From NCBI GenBank assembly GCA_029052375.1, contig JAIDJD010000132.1, forward strand, positions 1 through 5,947: DNA of 5,947 bases, in the 5' to 3' direction. Source of the DNA: Duncaniella sp. GTDB lineage: Bacteria; Bacteroidota; Bacteroidia; Bacteroidales; Muribaculaceae. Made by a program: the position numbers and the translations under genes. Shown here piece by piece: positions 5,026 through 5,947 of the stretch. Under the pieces are notes generated by a model that ran no database searches, was not told the origin of the DNA, and saw nothing but the letters and a program-made list of their open reading frames with translations. The number at the start of each line of letters is the position of its first letter. Position 1 is the first letter of the stretch.

Positions 5026-5947
5026 ATGGTAAGGAAATATGACTATCTTGTCATCGGGTCCGGCATAGCCGGCATGAGCTTCGCGCTCAAGGTGGCAGGC
5101 CACGGCACAGTGGCGCTCATCTGCAAGACTACACTCGACGAAGCCAACACGGCCCTGGCACAGGGAGGCGTAGCCTCTGTGACCAATCTTGCCGTCGACG
5201 ACTTCGACAAGCATATACACGACACGATGGTGGCCGGCGACTGGCTCTCAGACCCCGCGGCCGTAGACAAGGTGGTGCGCAACGCGCCCGCCCAGATAGA
5301 AGAGCTGATACGCTGGGGCGTCGACTTCGACAAGAAGGACGACGGCTCGTTCGACCTCCACCGCGAGGGCGGCCACTCGGAATTCCGCATCCTCCACCAC
5401 GCCGACAACACCGGCTTCGAGATACAGGACTCGCTCATCAAGGCCGTGCGCGCCAACCCCAACATCGACGTCTTCGAACACCACTTCGCCATCGAAATCA
5501 TCACCCAGCACCACCTGGGCAAGATGGTGTCCCGCCGCACTCCTGACATCACCTGCTTCGGCGCCTACGTCCTCGACACCGACGCCGGACGCGTAGACAC
5601 CTTCCTCTCGCGCATCACCCTCATGGCCACTGGCGGCTGCGGAGCCGTCTACCAGACCACCACCAACCCCCTGGTGGCCACGGGCGACGGCATAGCCATG
5701 GTCTACCGCGCCAAGGGCACGGTCCAGGACATGGAGTTCATCCAGTTCCACCCCACGGCCCTCTTCCATCCCGGCGACCGTCCCTCGTTCCTCATCACCG
5801 AGGCCATGCGCGGCTACGGCGCCGTCCTGCGCAACCTCAGGGGCGAGGAATTCATGCACAAGTATGACCCGCGCCTTTCGCTGGCTCCGCGTGACATCGT
5901 GGCCCGTGCCAGAGGGAGGGTGATGAAGGTGGACGGCGGGGCGCACG
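5026..5947 (+). CDS. nadB: L-aspartate oxidase, N-terminal part (3' end outside window)
   Basis: FAD-dependent cytoplasmic enzyme oxidising L-aspartate to iminoaspartate, which NadA uses to make quinolinate for NAD. The open frame gives 307 residues with no stop before the window edge; the family is about 520-540 long. Motifs: the FAD-binding YDYLVIGSGIAGMSFAL (5-21), NTALAQGGVAS (41-51), HREGGHS (112-118; Glu114 matches E. coli E121), MATGGCGAVYQTTTNP (200-215), QFHPTAL (240-246; His242 matches E. coli H244) and APRDIVARA (287-295; Arg289 matches E. coli R290). The REGGHS signature favours NadB over succinate dehydrogenase or fumarate reductase flavoproteins. The ATG at 5026 is chosen because it directly precedes the FAD motif, lies 25 nt after the -7 element and has an in-frame TGA at 4990-4992. 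From residue 296 on (RGRVMKVDGGAH) the sequence departs from the family. Confidence 0.95.
   Translation, partial: MVRKYDYLVIGSGIAGMSFALKVAGHGTVALICKTTLDEANTALAQGGVASVTNLAVDDFDKHIHDTMVAGDWLSDPAAVDKVVRNAPAQIEELIRWGVDFDKKDDGSFDLHREGGHSEFRILHHADNTGFEIQDSLIKAVRANPNIDVFEHHFAIEIITQHHLGKMVSRRTPDITCFGAYVLDTDAGRVDTFLSRITLMATGGCGAVYQTTTNPLVATGDGIAMVYRAKGTVQDMEFIQFHPTALFHPGDRPSFLITEAMRGYGAVLRNLRGEEFMHKYDPRLSLAPRDIVARARGRVMKVDGGAH

Noticed and set aside
5248..5946. Long open frames on the - strand opposite nadB (also 5043-5552)
   Set aside because: The + strand carries NadB motifs in order across the whole stretch. The - strand products are low-complexity shadows, easy to mistake for genes because nadB has no stop in the window.

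Overview
The window reads as a high-GC member of the Bacteroidales (Bacteroidota), probably a gut or rumen lineage. Three things suggest this. Coding regions strongly prefer C- or G-ending codons. Start codons lack Shine-Dalgarno sites. Two genes are preceded by exact matches to the Bacteroidota -7 promoter element TAnnTTTG (2505-2512 and 4994-5001). Both ends cut through genes, and the last ~40 bases look unreliable, so this may be a whole short contig from an assembly.

Layout, all genes on the + strand: (1) 2-586, the C-terminal part of xylose isomerase (xylA). (2) 587-808, a 222-nt spacer of short GTTGAA/TTCAAC-type repeats that form a large imperfect inverted repeat; its right half is almost free of G. 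(3) 809-2296, a complete MFS D-xylose:H+ symporter (xylE type), followed by a strong intrinsic terminator at 2321-2370. (4) 2371-2541, a short intergenic region with a perfect 15-bp inverted repeat and a promoter-like element. (5) 2542-4455, a secreted multidomain SGNH/GDSL esterase of the rhamnogalacturonan acetylesterase type (CE12-like) with two beta-rich accessory modules and a T9SS-like C-terminal tail. (6) 4456-5025, a 570-nt stretch with no convincing gene. It holds several strong hairpins, a pair of mutually exclusive stems and a good promoter for the next gene. (7) 5026-5947, the N-terminal part of L-aspartate oxidase (nadB), running off the right edge.

XylE would import D-xylose and XylA would isomerise it to D-xylulose, so these two form a xylose-use unit whose promoter and probable kinase lie to the left. 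The esterase has its own promoter and sits behind a terminator, so it is a separate transcription unit; it fits the same plant cell-wall diet because it would deacetylate pectin or other acetylated glycans. NadB starts de novo NAD synthesis and is unrelated to the sugar genes.

No mobile element, CRISPR array, tRNA or rRNA was seen. The known genes are ordinary. The unexplained material is in the spacers: the repeat spacer between xylA and xylE, the 15-bp inverted repeat before the esterase, and the structured region before nadB.
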